DNA of 64,000 nucleotides from Polytrichum commune (taxonomy: Eukaryota; Streptophyta; Polytrichopsida; Polytrichales; Polytrichaceae): NCBI GenBank assembly GCA_950295325.1, contig OX485804.1, positions 69,044,033-69,108,032 of the forward strand. The letters are read 5' to 3'. Position 1 is the stretch's first letter; each line of letters begins with the position of its first letter. The translations under genes were made by a program, and so were the position numbers. Of the stretch, positions 1 through 12,070 are shown one piece after another. Below the pieces are notes generated by a model. That model was not told where the DNA came from. It ran no database searches and saw only the letters and a program-made list of their open reading frames with translations.

Positions 1-1939
1 GTGGAATAATGTCCCTCCCACATGTATACTTTGTAAGCCAACTTTTTAACCAAAATATTCTTTTGTACATCAACGTGGTATTAAATGGGCTACATTGAGT
101 GCCCCCCCCCTCCCCATGGGAGCTTATTGTGGACCTCTCTATCAGAGGAAATTGAATTGAGGTGATGCTATTTAATTTTACCACGTCAGAAGTGATTCAT
201 CATTATCTATTCTAGAAATAGCAAATTCCTTAAAGACAATCTAGTAGCTATTAAGGATTTATGGGTGGGCAATCTTAGGCAACTGTGACAATGGTGACGA
301 TGTCAATAGAACGGTGTGGACGTTGGGGCAATCACACGAACCAAGTTTCTTTTAGGGGAAGGAAGGGGGGGGGGGGGGAGGGCGACTAAAGAAGGAGACA
401 TGGTGTGGAATGTATACCTATTATTTGTAGACTCAATGTATTGGCATACATTATAGGCTACATAGGAGTGATGATCATATTCATCATAACATCGACGACT
501 TTACAAAACCAACTACCCACATGGGTTTACAAGAGAGGCATTATTTAAAGGTAGAAGATAATGCAAAATACACGTAGCTACGTGGTGTTAAATTACTTCA
601 ATTTGTAGATATACAAGGATGTGTCTAATACAATAAAAGATGAAGCTTATGCTTTGGGTTAAAGCCATCATGTTTTGTTAGATATATGTATGTCAAGCAT
701 TCCATTTTATCATATTCCAACACATGTGAACACTTGAGGTTGTTTATTACTTATAAGTTTGTACATGTATCTTTATTTTGTGATCTAAACCTTTGGGTGT
801 TATTTTGGGGGCAACACACACACCATTATATATATATTCAACTTCGTGCTCACTATGTGTGCACTCCCATGTGTTTTCAAGAATCACAAGATGAAATATG
901 AACCCAAATACAAATACATACTCTATATAGTTGAAGAAATACAGGAGCCCCCACCATCCAAAACCTCGACCTCTTGAGCCTACATTCTCTTCTTTGCATC
1001 TCAATTTACAACCTCAAGCCTCGGGGGGGGGGGGGTAGTCATTGGTTGGAGTAGCAATACACGTGCGAACAAATGATAGGGTATTTTAAAAACATGGGGG
1101 CTAAAAATTATAAATGGACTTAAGAGTAATATAGGGTATCAAAAATGGCACTCGACATCTTTAAAGTACTATAGGGTATGAAATAATAGGTAATTTGGAA
1201 TTATAAGTAATGCAAGCCATTTTTCTATTAACCCAAAGTAGAAATTTACATAATGATAGCATGTGAAAAAAAAAAATTGAAAGTAATACCCCCCTATAAA
1301 ATAGTGGTTGTTCGCACCTATATCCTTAACTTTTTAACACACTGCCCCCCCCCCCCGAGCCTCAAGCACCAAAAGAGTACAATCATAGATCGAGATATGT
1401 TCTTTGCTACACTATATACACTATAAAGTTGTGTGTGGTCCAATTTGTACCCTCAAATAATTAGCTATTAATGCAAGCCTAGATAAAGGTAGATAGTTCA
1501 CCCATAGTTCAACAAAGACATGAATCCCTCATCATTGTCCCTTACCATCCAAAAGGCTTCACTCTTTGAACCCCATGCATGCACTTTTATCTCTCATCTC
1601 CACAATCACACTACCCTCAACTTAATTCATCTTAATCGGATCCCTATTAAACTCATTTGGAGTCATGAGCTAATTTTGGCGCCAAATTAACCAAAAATAT
1701 ATAACCTATAAAGCACATGATGGATATTACGAGGTGTTTTGTTGGATGAATGAGAAATATGCACACACACAACACGTCAATTCCAAAACACAATTTCAAT
1801 TCCCTCAACTATCTAGTATTTAAATACAAGTATGCCTAGGTAAAGATGGATACTTCACCTTTAAGTTAGTTTAACAAGGACATAAACCCCTCATCATCCA
1901 AAGGCCTCTCTCTCTCTCTCCCTCTACTCACTTCCCTTA
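1..1939. other. gene-free AT-rich stretch
   Basis: I see no convincing coding exon here. The stretch holds long single-base runs (G runs near 367 and 1023, C runs near 1344) and a short CT microsatellite near 1904. The first bases of the window resemble part of the foldback element at 2.6-2.8 kb, so the left edge may lie inside another copy of it. Confidence 0.5.
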
Positions 1940-2442
1940 GGGCCACTTCACACACGAGATTGGGAGCCCGTGACCATTACACGTCAAGCGCTCTCATTGG
2001 TGGAAAAGGCGGAGCCAATCCAAGTTCGCTTCACACTACACTTGAGGGACCAACGGAATATGTGAATGCAAGATGGATGTAAAGTCTACATGGATTCCCA
2101 CATGGCATCAAATGGATCATGTTTCATGGTCACTTGGACTATTTTCCAAAACCACCTCTTGGAAGTAGGCCTAACACAAAAACGGGAGACCATGGCACTC
2201 CGAAAATCTCACCACCGTTGATTTATTACATATATTATCATGTGTGAGGACCCCGCAAGAATATAAATTCTTGGAATAGCATTTGGTTGAGGGCTTGGTT
2301 ACATATAATGACTTCATAGTACACTTGAGGGCCCGTGACCACAACACATGACTTTGGAGATGACTTGGGTTGGCCTTTGGACACTTCTTTGGGCTCTCAC
2401 AGTTTCATGGTCATGGTTGTTAGCTTGTGTGTGAAGGGGCCC
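1940..2442. mobile_element. Tourist-like (PIF/Harbinger-type) MITE, copy 1
   Basis: The 503-bp segment begins GGGCCACTTCACACA and ends with the near-inverted TGTGTGAAGGGGCCC. It is flanked on both sides by TTA (1937-1939 and 2443-2445). A 3-bp TTA/TAA target duplication with G-rich terminal repeats is the signature of Tourist-type non-autonomous elements. It has no coding capacity. The interior (for example the GTGACCAT and TCTCATTGGTGGAAAAGGCGG motifs) is shared with the copy at 13.9 kb. Confidence 0.8.
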
Positions 2443-2635
2443 TTAACTTCATTGCTCTCTCAACTGCACTACCCTTAACTTCGTTAATCTCAACTAGACC
2501 CTACTAACCTCATTTGGAGTGTATGAACTAATTCTGGTGTCAAATTAGAATAAAACTCTAAATTACATACTAGTTGAAGATGTATTTGTTGGTTGAATAG
2601 AATTGCGCACATAATTAACAATTTAATTTCAGAAC

Positions 2636-2783
2636 ACAAATTCAACACAACATTATTCATATCCACGACAATGTTTTGTGGGGTTGACAATATTCCCACA
2701 TTCACTCTGAATGTGGGGATTATGTTGTGGAATAATATTAGCCCCCACATAACACTATTATGGATTTGAATAATGTTATGAAT
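2636..2783. repeat. foldback (hairpin) element with ~70-bp arms
   Basis: The left arm (about 2636-2706) is an imperfect inverted copy of the right arm (about 2708-2783), with almost no loop. Paired blocks include ATTCCCACATTCA against GAATGTGGGGAT and AACATTATTCA against TGAATAATGTT. The open frame on the minus strand here is a by-product of the palindrome. Target duplications could not be defined. Confidence 0.7.
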
Positions 2784-3308
2784 TTCCTCAAACATCTACA
2801 CTATTATTTCGTGGTTGAGTATATTTAATGTTGTTACCACCCTATCCTGCTCAACACTAATTTTCAAATTTTTTGACCATTAGTGTTAAAAGATGTGCTA
2901 AAAGATATGCTAGAATTCTAAAATATCCTTACTAACACTAAATTCAAACGTGTAACTTCCACATATTACCATAGTTGATATTTAGTGTTTGAGTGTACAT
3001 TTAATGTTACTTACTTACTTTCATAGGGCTATTGATATTTAGTGTATGCATTCTATTGTAGATGATTAGCAAATCCAAACCGTGCTCTCTCCAACCTCTA
3101 ACTTCACGGCCCTTAATAAGTAGTCAACCTTGATTGAGCCCTACTAGACTCATTCAAAGTTTATGAGCTTTTTTTATGTCAAATCAACCCCCAAAAAATT
3201 ACCTCCAAACGACATACCATTTCAAAGACATTTTTGTTGGATGAATGAGACATACACATATAAACAACAATTCATTTTCAAAAACAAATTTTAAACTCCC
3301 TCAAGTTA

Positions 3309-3672
3309 CTGCACTAAATATGATATTTAGTGTCACCAATTCTAATCATCTTGCTCAACACTAATTGTAAACCGTGGTATAATGTCACCAACACTAAATG
3401 CTAAACCAATATTATTTGTCATTCCTTGTAAATTTTTTGGGGGGATTATAAATTTGCAGTGTTGTAATTAATGTCGCTTACCATGTGATTTTTCATCCAA
3501 ATTTCAATCATCCATGACAATATTTCATCACAAGTTATTGACAAGAAAAGGTAGGGTATTGGCCAATGGATGAACTCATCCATCATCCATGACGATATTC
3601 GTTCACTAATTCATACGAAAGTGTCATCAGAAAAGTTACCATAGTGACATAAAATATCAAGTTAAGTGTAGT
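3309..3672. mobile_element. MITE with CACTA-like ends, family A copy 1
   Basis: The left end reads CACTAAATATGATATTTAG and the right end, inverted, gives CACTTAACTTGATATTTTA. The interior is clearly related to the element at 12.4-12.8 kb, sharing the CACCAATTCTA, ATTATTTGTCATTCCTT and TGATTTTTCAT blocks in order. It is about 365 bp and non-coding. It ends about 230 bp before the RAF1-like start codon and so may contribute promoter sequence. I could not find a consistent target-site duplication. Confidence 0.65.
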
Positions 3673-3901
3673 TCAACAGCGCTACGAGCCCCTCGTCAAC
3701 ATTCCTGAATGTCATCCAAAAAGCCTCCTCACTCTCCGACCTCCACATCTCTCTCTCTCTCTCTCTCATCGCCACAGCTTCACTGCACTGCAAAAACTTC
3801 GCCAAACCTTCTTGCACTTCCACACTCGTTGCACAAAAATCATTCCGAAGCTCGCTTGAGGGAGTCACCTCCGAACGACGCTACAATTCTCGAGCTAAGT
3901 T

Positions 3902-6900
3902 ATGGAGCAGTGCTGGGCGCTGGCTGGGATGGAGAGCGCGGTGCTGCTGCGAGCTGGGAGGGGCGGAGTGGGATGCGCAAAGCCACTAGGGAGAGGAGGA
4001 TTGGGATTGAGAGTGGAATGTGTTTCCAATTTCAACAGATTCAAGACCCCCAACAACCAGAAGAGCAGCAGTAGCAGCAAGGCGGAGGAGGAGACGAATA
4101 AGAAACGTGCGCCGGTGCGGTTGCCTGGTGGTCGCCAGCTGCCCACGTATGGCAAAAATGCTTCCCTGCAGAAGTCCAACCCAGGGTTGGGACAATTCAA
4201 ACCGCCTCAGCTTTTCGGTGGGTTATGGCTGTCTACCTATGTGCAAGTGATTGTAATTGAATTTAGGATGTTTTTTGATGCGTGGGGGAATTGGCATTTG
4301 TGGTACTGTGGAGTTGTGTTGTTTTGGAGCATCATGACGGTGTGGTGAAGGATGTGTTCTTGGATGTGGGTCCCCTGAATTCTGGGTGCTGAAAATTCTG
4401 GAAATTAAGTGCAATTCATGGTGGAGGTGTGGTCTGACTCTTCTGTGAATGGCAGCTCAAATGAACAAGTATTTTTTCGTGACCACATATTCAAACACAT
4501 CCACCTCATTCAGAAAAATAGTGTCATATTGTGCAACGTGTCTATTTGCAAAAGATTGTCATTGAAGTCATGTTTGGCATTTGAGGGATTGTGGAGGTCT
4601 GTTGCTTTTGAGCGTCACGGTGGTGTTGTGAAGGATGTGTTCTTGGATGTGGGTCTCTTGGTTTCTGGGTGTTAAAAGTTCTGGAAGTTAAGTGCAATTC
4701 ACGGTGTAGGTATAGTTTGACTCCTTTGCGAATGGCAACTCAATTGAATACGTTAATTTTTCTGGGAAGAGATGATGCCCTCCACCCAAATTTTTGTAGG
4801 CTGAACCACACATTCAAACACGTCCACCTCATTCAGAAATTAATGTCATATTGTGCAACATAGAATTTCAAAGTTCTTTGATGATGTGCATAATGTCTGC
4901 CCGATGGAAATTATGTTAGATAAAACGGCCATTGGGTCAACCCGGCTTGTGGCGGGTGTCCGCGACCTGGGTCAACCCAATGGCCATCATCTAATGTGTA
5001 AAATACTTCTGGGCAGTCCATGTTCGATATTGATAGCCATCCGTGTTGTCTTGCATTAACATAAACATGGGTAAAGAAATAGTGAATCGTGTGGCTGTGG
5101 TGGACGTGAATAACATTTCTTCAGTATTGTGAGAGGCAGAGAGCAGGTGCATTTGAGGAAAAGGCATGTCTGACTGCAATATTAGGTTATACAGGGAGGG
5201 CAGTTTGGCAATTGTTTGAGTCCCTTGCATCATTCATAAATGAATGCGGTTTAAATTTGCAATTCTAGGCATTCTCCTGTGGCTTTTGGACGAGTTTGCT
5301 AAATTTGGACTACACTCCAGGACCACCGGTGGAGTACGACCAAGAAGTTGACACTGCCTCTGCCGACACAACTATCGAGCAAATCAGAGAGGGGTTAGTT
5401 AAATCTCAACTTTGAATGTCTTCTGGCATACTGGATGGCTTAAACAATTGACTTTAAGTGATCGTGCAACTCTGCTAAATGTTGCTGCTCATTTTTTGTT
5501 CATGTTTATTGCTGGTGGCCTACAGTGTAAAGTGAAAGTCACCATTGCAAGTGAAAGTCCCATTTCTTTATGGATTTTATGAAGGCCCGGTCACACAGAG
5601 CTCAAGCTTGCAAGGTAGATGGGCCAAGGTTAAAGAATTGGACCCTTACATGTGCCTAGAATTGGTTCCTCCTTATTTTGGATTGAAAATATAATATTCC
5701 AAAGCCGAACTTGGAGACAATCGGGCTTGAAAATTCTACAAGTTGAAGTTCGGGGTTGAACTTGAAATGCCATTTAAACAAGGTTGGAACCAACCTTGTG
5801 ATGGAGCTCCACCATTGTAGGCGCATCTAATAATTTAGGGCTCAAATCTTTTACCTTGGCCCACCAAGCTCAACCTGTGTATGGCAAGGGCACAAACATG
5901 TAATTGCTTAAGTTATCTGCTGGCAATGAAGTGTTCATACTCAGTTTAATAACATTGAATACACTAAACTGTTTTAGTTGAACATATATCAGATGATATG
6001 GGTATGAAATAATATTGCTCCACCCTGTTGCGACATATTCCTCTACTGAATTAGCTTTATTATTCTCTCTACATCACCAGATATTGCACACTTGAGTTAG
6101 AGGCTGTGTAAGCATTTTTGGGGCATTTCTTAGGTTGCTCGGTGTCAAAAACCCACTGTCGGGGCCTATGGGGGGTCACTCCTTTGTAGAGACTTGAACC
6201 ACCTGAGCTAAATGGGCATTTTGAGGGGGCTTATGAAGTAATGCGCATATTCGTGGGATGTTTTGCAAATTTGATGAACATTTTTGAAATGTACCTAGTA
6301 TATTTACAAAATGGATTTCTAATACCCTAATTCTTTCTAATACTTGATAATATCTACTTTGAAACATCAAATAGGACTGTATCTTTTGTAAATTACTGCG
6401 TTTTCTAGTGGAACGGCGGTGACCCCCGAGCAAAAGCCATGGTCGCTGACTGTGTTTGACATCATGTTGATGTATAAGCAGATTCGGGTCATGGCAAGAG
6501 AGAGCAGCTGGCATATCGGAGTTGCAGAAGTTGGGAATGGGAATGGAGGATATATACGAGAAAGCCTTTGTGGCGGCTTCGACACAGACAACCATGGTGG
6601 TAGCTGCACAAGTGAGTCTCCGGTACGGAACCTGTGGGGACCTTCAATTGAGAGTCTTGGGAGTTGCAGCAGTTTAATATTAGCTATAATTTGATGTCAT
6701 AGCTCTACCATTTACCTACCTCCACTGCCCACATGTTTCAGAGGTCTAGTTTAAAATCTGGAAGTAAGTCCTCCTACATAATTTCTGAGGGGCTGCTAAG
6801 GGTCATCTCCTTCAATTTTTTTACTATCCATCATCATCTGGCAGTTAAACTTCTATCCTCACGGGACCCATCTCTCTCTGCTCTTAGGACACAGCTGTTT

Positions 6901-9900
6901 TGCAAATCAAAATAGAAACTTTGCCGATGTTGGTGAAGCTTTCGCGAGTATCTTCAAGTATCTCATTGGCCGAGCACGTCCATGTACAGTAGGGGGGTCA
7001 ACATATCAGAGAGTAGTTTTGCTTTGCTGTTCAACATGCAAGCTGAAATATGATTGTCCTTGCACTTACCCATTTTCAAAGTTGCATGGTTGGATTTATT
7101 GAACTTTACATCTTGAGATTTTGGAAAATAGAAAATCAATTTAAAAGTATGTAAACTTGGGGCAAGATGTGATTAAAAAGAATATGCCAACTTGAAAAAA
7201 ATAATTTAAAATACAACAATCTCGGGTCCACACCAACATGTTTATAAAATTCAAGTTTCTCCCCCTCAAATGAAAGTCAATTTCTGAGTTCCGGAATAGA
7301 GAGGTGGTGAAGTCCCCATTAAACTTCAACTTCCTCCTACGATGCAAGGAATCTTAAGGGTTACCCCTACTTGTTTGGATTTTGTATAATGAAAAATGAG
7401 CAGATAGGAAAGTAAGTAATAGGTAGGCGGCAAACCAAGGAAACGGTGGGCGGGGTGGGCGGAGAGGGATAGGGTCCTTCTGCATGACTTGTCCCTCGTC
7501 AGGAACGTGGCGTGCACAATCCTCTCTGCAAGTACTCAAATCTTCTTTGTTGCTTTTTGGCTATTGACTTGGACTTGGACGAACATTTGAGCCAAGGGTT
7601 TTGTAGATTCTTTGGGTCACCCTTGCAAGTGACTACACTAAACATAATATTTAGTGTCACTACTGGAATTATGCAATGCTATATCTTTTTACTATAGATT
7701 ACCAAGTAAGTTGTTAATGTTCTATAATGTTCAAACAACCAATTTGACATATGTTGGTAAAAAAGTACATCAATAGTAAAAAGATATAGTGTTGTGTAAT
7801 TCCAAATAGTAAGTGACACTAAAAATAATATTAATATATAGTTTCTTAAGCCTCGCACTTGTGATACAGTGCTGAAGGAAGACTGACTGGTGTTAGGACT
7901 TAACATTAAGCCGTAAACTTCCAGTGAATTTGTTTTTGTTATTGAATGTAGTCTCAATCTTGATGTGACATCTAGAAATTTATCCTTTCTTATCCTCCAC
8001 TCAGGTCAGACCATTTTTCTTAATGAAGTGAGGGCAAGGAAAGGCATGACCTAAATACTGTGGGCTGGGTTCAGGTGTTTGACTCATTGGTGCAGGTAGG
8101 CTGTCCTCCAGAATTGCTAAGTTGGTTTGACGAATCAACAATTGATGTTTTGTACGCACTTCGGACACTCTCAGCCAACCAGCGGAAGGTATACTCTGGG
8201 CTCAATATCACATTGGAGTTGAAACTGATAAACCTGGTGAAGGCAATGGTTTCCACTTGGCAGTTTCTTGGGGGTATGCCAATAATAATAAGAACAGCTT
8301 CCTGAGGAATGAGTGAATGAGGGCCTCTTCACCTATGCGCTACTCCCACCTTTTGGTGGGAGGGTTATGTAAAAGATAATATGAAGCTGTGCTATTAACT
8401 GCTTTGCAATTAGCTAGGTGAGCATAGTTGTGACCAACTGAGCCTAGAGCTTTTTAATTGATGGAGTTGATCAGTGGGAAGCAGTATCCAAGGCCTTAAG
8501 TCAAATCCCATGGGAATTCCGAGGTTTAGCCACTCAAGGCCATAATAATATCAGAATGGGTGACCTTCCTTTGCACTTGATTTTCAGTGCACCCTCTCAT
8601 TATTATCCACCCAATCATAGTGGGGATATCTTTGCGAATGGGATGTCTTCAACCAACCATGTGGGAAACTAGAGGTTTGCCTTTGGAGGAGATAAGTATT
8701 TTGGGCTTGTCCATGCACATTTAAGGTGTTCATCTTTGAAGGAAGGCAACATTCTTGGGGGTCACTCTATTTTTTGTGATGCCCGTTTTGGAGTTACACA
8801 AAGAATCATACCAACTTGAAGATGAAGCAACAACATAATTCACGCTAATGACAGGATCGAAGTCGTCTCTTTTTTTGCAAAGCAATTAGAGATTGATAAT
8901 CCTTGACTTTGCCACCAGCCTTGAGTTTTCCTCAGATGAGTGTGCTCAAATGTGATGGACCAATGATGTCCATGAGAATCTAGTTGTGTGCATTCATGCA
9001 AGCTTTTTAGAAATTGTTTGCCTTATTTCTATTACCAATCTCAGCCTGGATTATTATGCCTTCGCATCAAGGTTTAACCTATGCTATTCTGATGCAGCTG
9101 GCGGCTGAATACGTGAAACAAAACAAGTTGGAGGTAGGGGGAGCGCAAGAGCTGGCGAGAGCTATTAAGGATCATGAAAGGAGGCCTCAAGGGCGTGAGG
9201 TCTGTTCTGAAGCTATCAACCTCTGATTGTTATAAAGAAGAGCCATGAGTTTTCCTTTTTCTGAACCTGAACCATTACTCTCTCTCTTGCCACCTCTCTC
9301 AGGCAAGAGAGAACTGGACATAACCAGTTTCTGGGGATGTCTCACTGTCATGGAAATTTTTGGTTGGGTAAGAGCAGCAGGTTATATCCCGTAACGTGGG
9401 AGTTCCCCTGCTCAAGTCTCTGCCCCAAAAACTGTTCGCCTGGTTTGTAGAGACAACCGCACCAGTTTAACCAACTTAACCATTGATAGGAGTTCGATAG
9501 TAGTTTGACTAGAAGTGACCGGGTGAATAAGTGATAGAAGTGGCAAGAGAACCATCAATAGAAGTGACAGGGTGATCAATTGACTCCCAACATTGATGGC
9601 TTGACATTTTTATAACACCGGTTATGTTGGGTTACTGTTTTGGGGATGCTTGTTATGGCTGGTAGCCTTGGCATAAGTGACCATAACTGGGCTCCTAAAA
9701 AGAGTTACCCAATTCATGACCATTTTGGTGCCCTTCCTTTAAGCCCTCCATTTCTGGAGATCGATGGTGTAGATTGAGGGCGGGAGATGACGAGGGTTAT
9801 CCTCTAGGGAAGGCATCCTCGTCCCCACTCCCAAAACACCACTTCAGGTGTCAAATGGTTATGACCTGAATGAAGAAGGAGATGGAAGATGCATTTAATC

Positions 9901-10652
9901 ATGGAGTACATGGGACTGCTTTAAATAACTCATTGGAATCTTGTAATGTAGTTGGAGGGCACATTCTCTAGCATAATGTACATCTGCTCTTTACAATAGT
10001 TGCAATTTCTTCTATAATGTTCCATTGATTTGTGCAATCCATAGCCGTTGATCCTTGGCCTAGATGAAATCATTTGGATCAACTCATGTAGCCCTAATCA
10101 TGGATGACATCCATGCCTCATGAAGAGTTTTATCTTAATTTCTTTACGCTAGAGAAGGCCCTTGGCCTGCGTGAATCACGTAATGCCTTGGGCCTTATCT
10201 TGTACTGAATTGGGTTGCACTGAATAGGGTTTAGGGTTGTACTGAATAGGGTTGCCAGCTTGTTTGCGCATGTTCACCATTGAAAGAAGGCAATAGTCTT
10301 TAGGACCCCTTGATTCTTGCGATGCCTGTTTTGGGATTTACATATAGACTTGGACCAACTTGAAGATGAAGCAACACCATAATATATGCTAGTGGCAACA
10401 TTGGAGTCCTCTTTCTTCTTCTATTATGCTGAAGATTGACATTGCATGACAATCATGAACAAGAGAAGTCTCTCATGTTCTTCATGTGTTTTGCAGGGCT
10501 TCACACCAGTACCTGGGGACTGCCTTGCATTCAGCATGCACAGAGCAGCTGGTGAGTCAACAAATGCAGAGGAGAGGAGTCTATTTGTAGAACGGGGATT
10601 AAGCGTCGCGGTATCTGATTCAGCCAAGGACAGATTCTCGGAGTTTTTGTGA
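3902..10652 (+). CDS. RAF1-like: Rubisco accumulation factor 1-like protein (alpha domain only), 6 exons
   Basis: The exon model is 3902-4217, 5321-5393, 6482-6611, 8075-8188, 9098-9199 and 10497-10652. Phases agree throughout, giving 296 aa. An in-frame ATG at 3929 is an alternative start. RAF1 is a plastid chaperone acting on folded RbcL during Rubisco assembly. The N-terminus is a basic Ser/Arg-rich transit-like region. The order of blocks then follows the RAF1 alpha-helical domain: FGSWQERAAGISEL, VVAAQVFDSLV, ELLSWFDE, LYALRTLSANQR, GAQELARAIKDHERR, PGDCLAF, and a final Leu/Ala-rich helix ending SEFL. Typical RAF1 is about 450 aa with a linker and C-terminal beta domain for dimerisation. 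Here a stop follows the alpha domain. The exon 2 acceptor and the exon 5 donor (GTCTGT) are the weakest junctions. RAF1 homology is recalled from family knowledge, not searched. Confidence 0.72.
4262..4862 (+). repeat. tandem duplication (~300 bp unit) inside intron 1 of the RAF1-like gene
   Basis: Two direct copies lie at about 4262-4545 and 4570-4862. They share GTGAAGGATGTGTTCTTGGA, TTCTGGAARTTAAGTGCAAT, and CATTCAAACAC followed by CCACCTCATTCAGAAA and TGTCATATTGTGCAAC. The second copy has an insertion near 4770-4800. No coding role is evident. Confidence 0.75.
4926..4985. repeat. GC-rich perfect hairpin in intron 1
   Basis: GGCCATTGGGTCAACCC is repeated as its exact inverse GGGTCAACCCAATGGCC around a GC-rich spacer of about 25 bases. 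A TTAGAT motif flanks both arms in inverted orientation, so the foldback may extend further. It is unusually GC-rich for its AT-rich surroundings and may be a short foldback transposon or a structured intronic RNA. Confidence 0.7.
7640..7832. mobile_element. foldback MITE in intron 3 of the RAF1-like gene
   Basis: Arms of about 55 bp at 7640-7696 and 7773-7832 are imperfect inverted copies. They share AATATT, TTTAGTGTCACT, GGAATTA and CTATATCTTTTTACTAT around a spacer of about 75 bp. The outer sequence (CACTAAA followed by ATATTTAGTGTCAC) resembles the ends of the family A MITEs at 3.3 and 12.4 kb, suggesting a related internally deleted element. Confidence 0.75.
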
Positions 10653-10689
10653 AGAGCTGACATGATTTTTGATGACTAGATTAGGTATT

Positions 10690-12070
10690 GACCCAATGAG
10701 GCGCAAAGAGTGTATAGTGACCCAATGTGGCAATATTCTTCCACTTTGCTCTCAGAGTGTTGCAGAGCCTGCTTCTCTGCAATGTGCACACTCTAGAAAA
10801 CTTTTCACAACACTTGGAGCTAGAAAATATTTTGAGATGAGGGAGCAGAATAGAAGATCTAATCTGCCATGTCTAAACCACTTGAATCTATTGCCAATGT
10901 AGTACACGTTTGATGATGAGGGACTATCAATGTGGATGAAACTTTCAACATTGATCGTTATTGTTTCTTCTCAGAGTTTTGCAGAGCCTGCAATTCCTCA
11001 ACGTGTGTAATTCATTTTTTTCCATAACACTTGGAGCTCAAAAATATTTTGAGGTGAGGGATCAGATTAGAGGATAGAAAGTTGTTACCCAACACTTGTA
11101 ATCTTCAGAAATGCAGTACAAGTTTGATGCCGAGGTACTATCAACTACTGTCAACATCGATTGTTACTGTTTCTTCTCAGAGTTTTGCAGAGCCTATTTC
11201 TCCTGAATGTAACGTATTTTAGAAACTTTTCATAATGCCTGGACCTAGAAAATGTTTATGAGGTGATGGAGCAGATTAGAGGATAGAAAGTCGATTTCGA
11301 ATACTTGAAATGTGTTAGCAATGCAGTACAAGCTTGATGACAAAGGTACTATCAGTGTGGATGAAACTGTTAACTTCAATTGTTACTGTTATTTCCCAGA
11401 GTTTTGCAGAGACTGCTTTCACCTCAATGTGCGTATTCTAGAAAATTCTCTTGGACCAAAACACTTGGACCAGAGAGAATGTTCTGAGGTGAGTGACCAG
11501 ATAAGAGGATGGAAAGTTGTTTTCAAACACTTGGATCATTAAGCAACGTGGTACAAGTTTGATGACGAGGTACTATCAATGTGGATGAAACTGCTAACTT
11601 CAATTGTTATTGTTTCTTCTGAGAGTGTTGGAGAGCCTGCTTGTCCTCCATGTGTATATTCATTTTATTATTTCGTAAACACTGGGACCTAGAAAATAGT
11701 TTGCGGTGAGGGAACAGATTAGATGACAGAAAGTCATTTTCAAACACTTTAAATCTTTTAGCAACGCAGTGCAAGTTTGATGACAAAGGTACTATTGATG
11801 CGGATTGAAACCGTCAACGTCAATTGTTACTGTCTCTTCTCAGAATTTTGCAGAGCCTGCTTTCGCCTCAATGTGCGAATTCTATAAATTTTCATAACAC
11901 TTGGACCAGGGAGAATATTTTGAGTCAAGGGAGCAGATTAGAGGATAGAAAGTTGTTCTCAAACACTTGAATCATTAAGCAAAATGTGGTACAAGTTTGA
12001 TGACAAGGTACTATCAATGTGGATGGGATTGTCCACATTGATTGTTACAGTTTCTTCTGACCATGCGAAA
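10690..12070 (+). repeat. tandem array of ~217-bp repeats, six to seven copies
   Basis: The marker sequence CAGAGTTTTGCAGAGCCTG or a close variant recurs near 10753, 10970, 11177, 11395, 11618 and 11838, with a diverged last copy near 12054. Spacings are 207-223 bp. Each unit also carries ACAAGTTTGATGA, a GTACTATCAATGTGGATGAAA block, and a TTGTTACTGTTTCTTCTCAG segment that looks like a polypyrimidine tract with splice acceptor. The array begins within about 50 bp of the stop codon of the RAF1-like gene. No unit holds a conserved open frame, so I do not call it coding. Confidence 0.85.

Noticed and set aside
2490-2795. 101-codon minus-strand open frame
   Set aside because: It lies on a palindromic foldback element and has no domain; the open frame follows from the inverted repeat.
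3709-4074. alternative long frames at the RAF1-like first exon (plus 3709 and minus 3895-4200)
   Set aside because: Only the frame from 3902 reads through a transit-like sequence into a donor whose phase fits the next RAF1-like exon.
6400-6481. extension of RAF1-like exon 3 upstream to the acceptor near 6411
   Set aside because: The frame that matches RAF1 (FGSWQERAAG) has a stop upstream of 6482, and the acceptor at 6481 gives exactly the phase required by exon 2.
9360-9440. tRNA-like or SINE-like stretch (GGTTGGGTAAGAGCAGCAGG ... GTTCCCCTGCTCAAGTC)
   Set aside because: The spacing loosely recalls A and B boxes, but the B box is poor, there is no flanking duplication, and no second copy is seen in the window.
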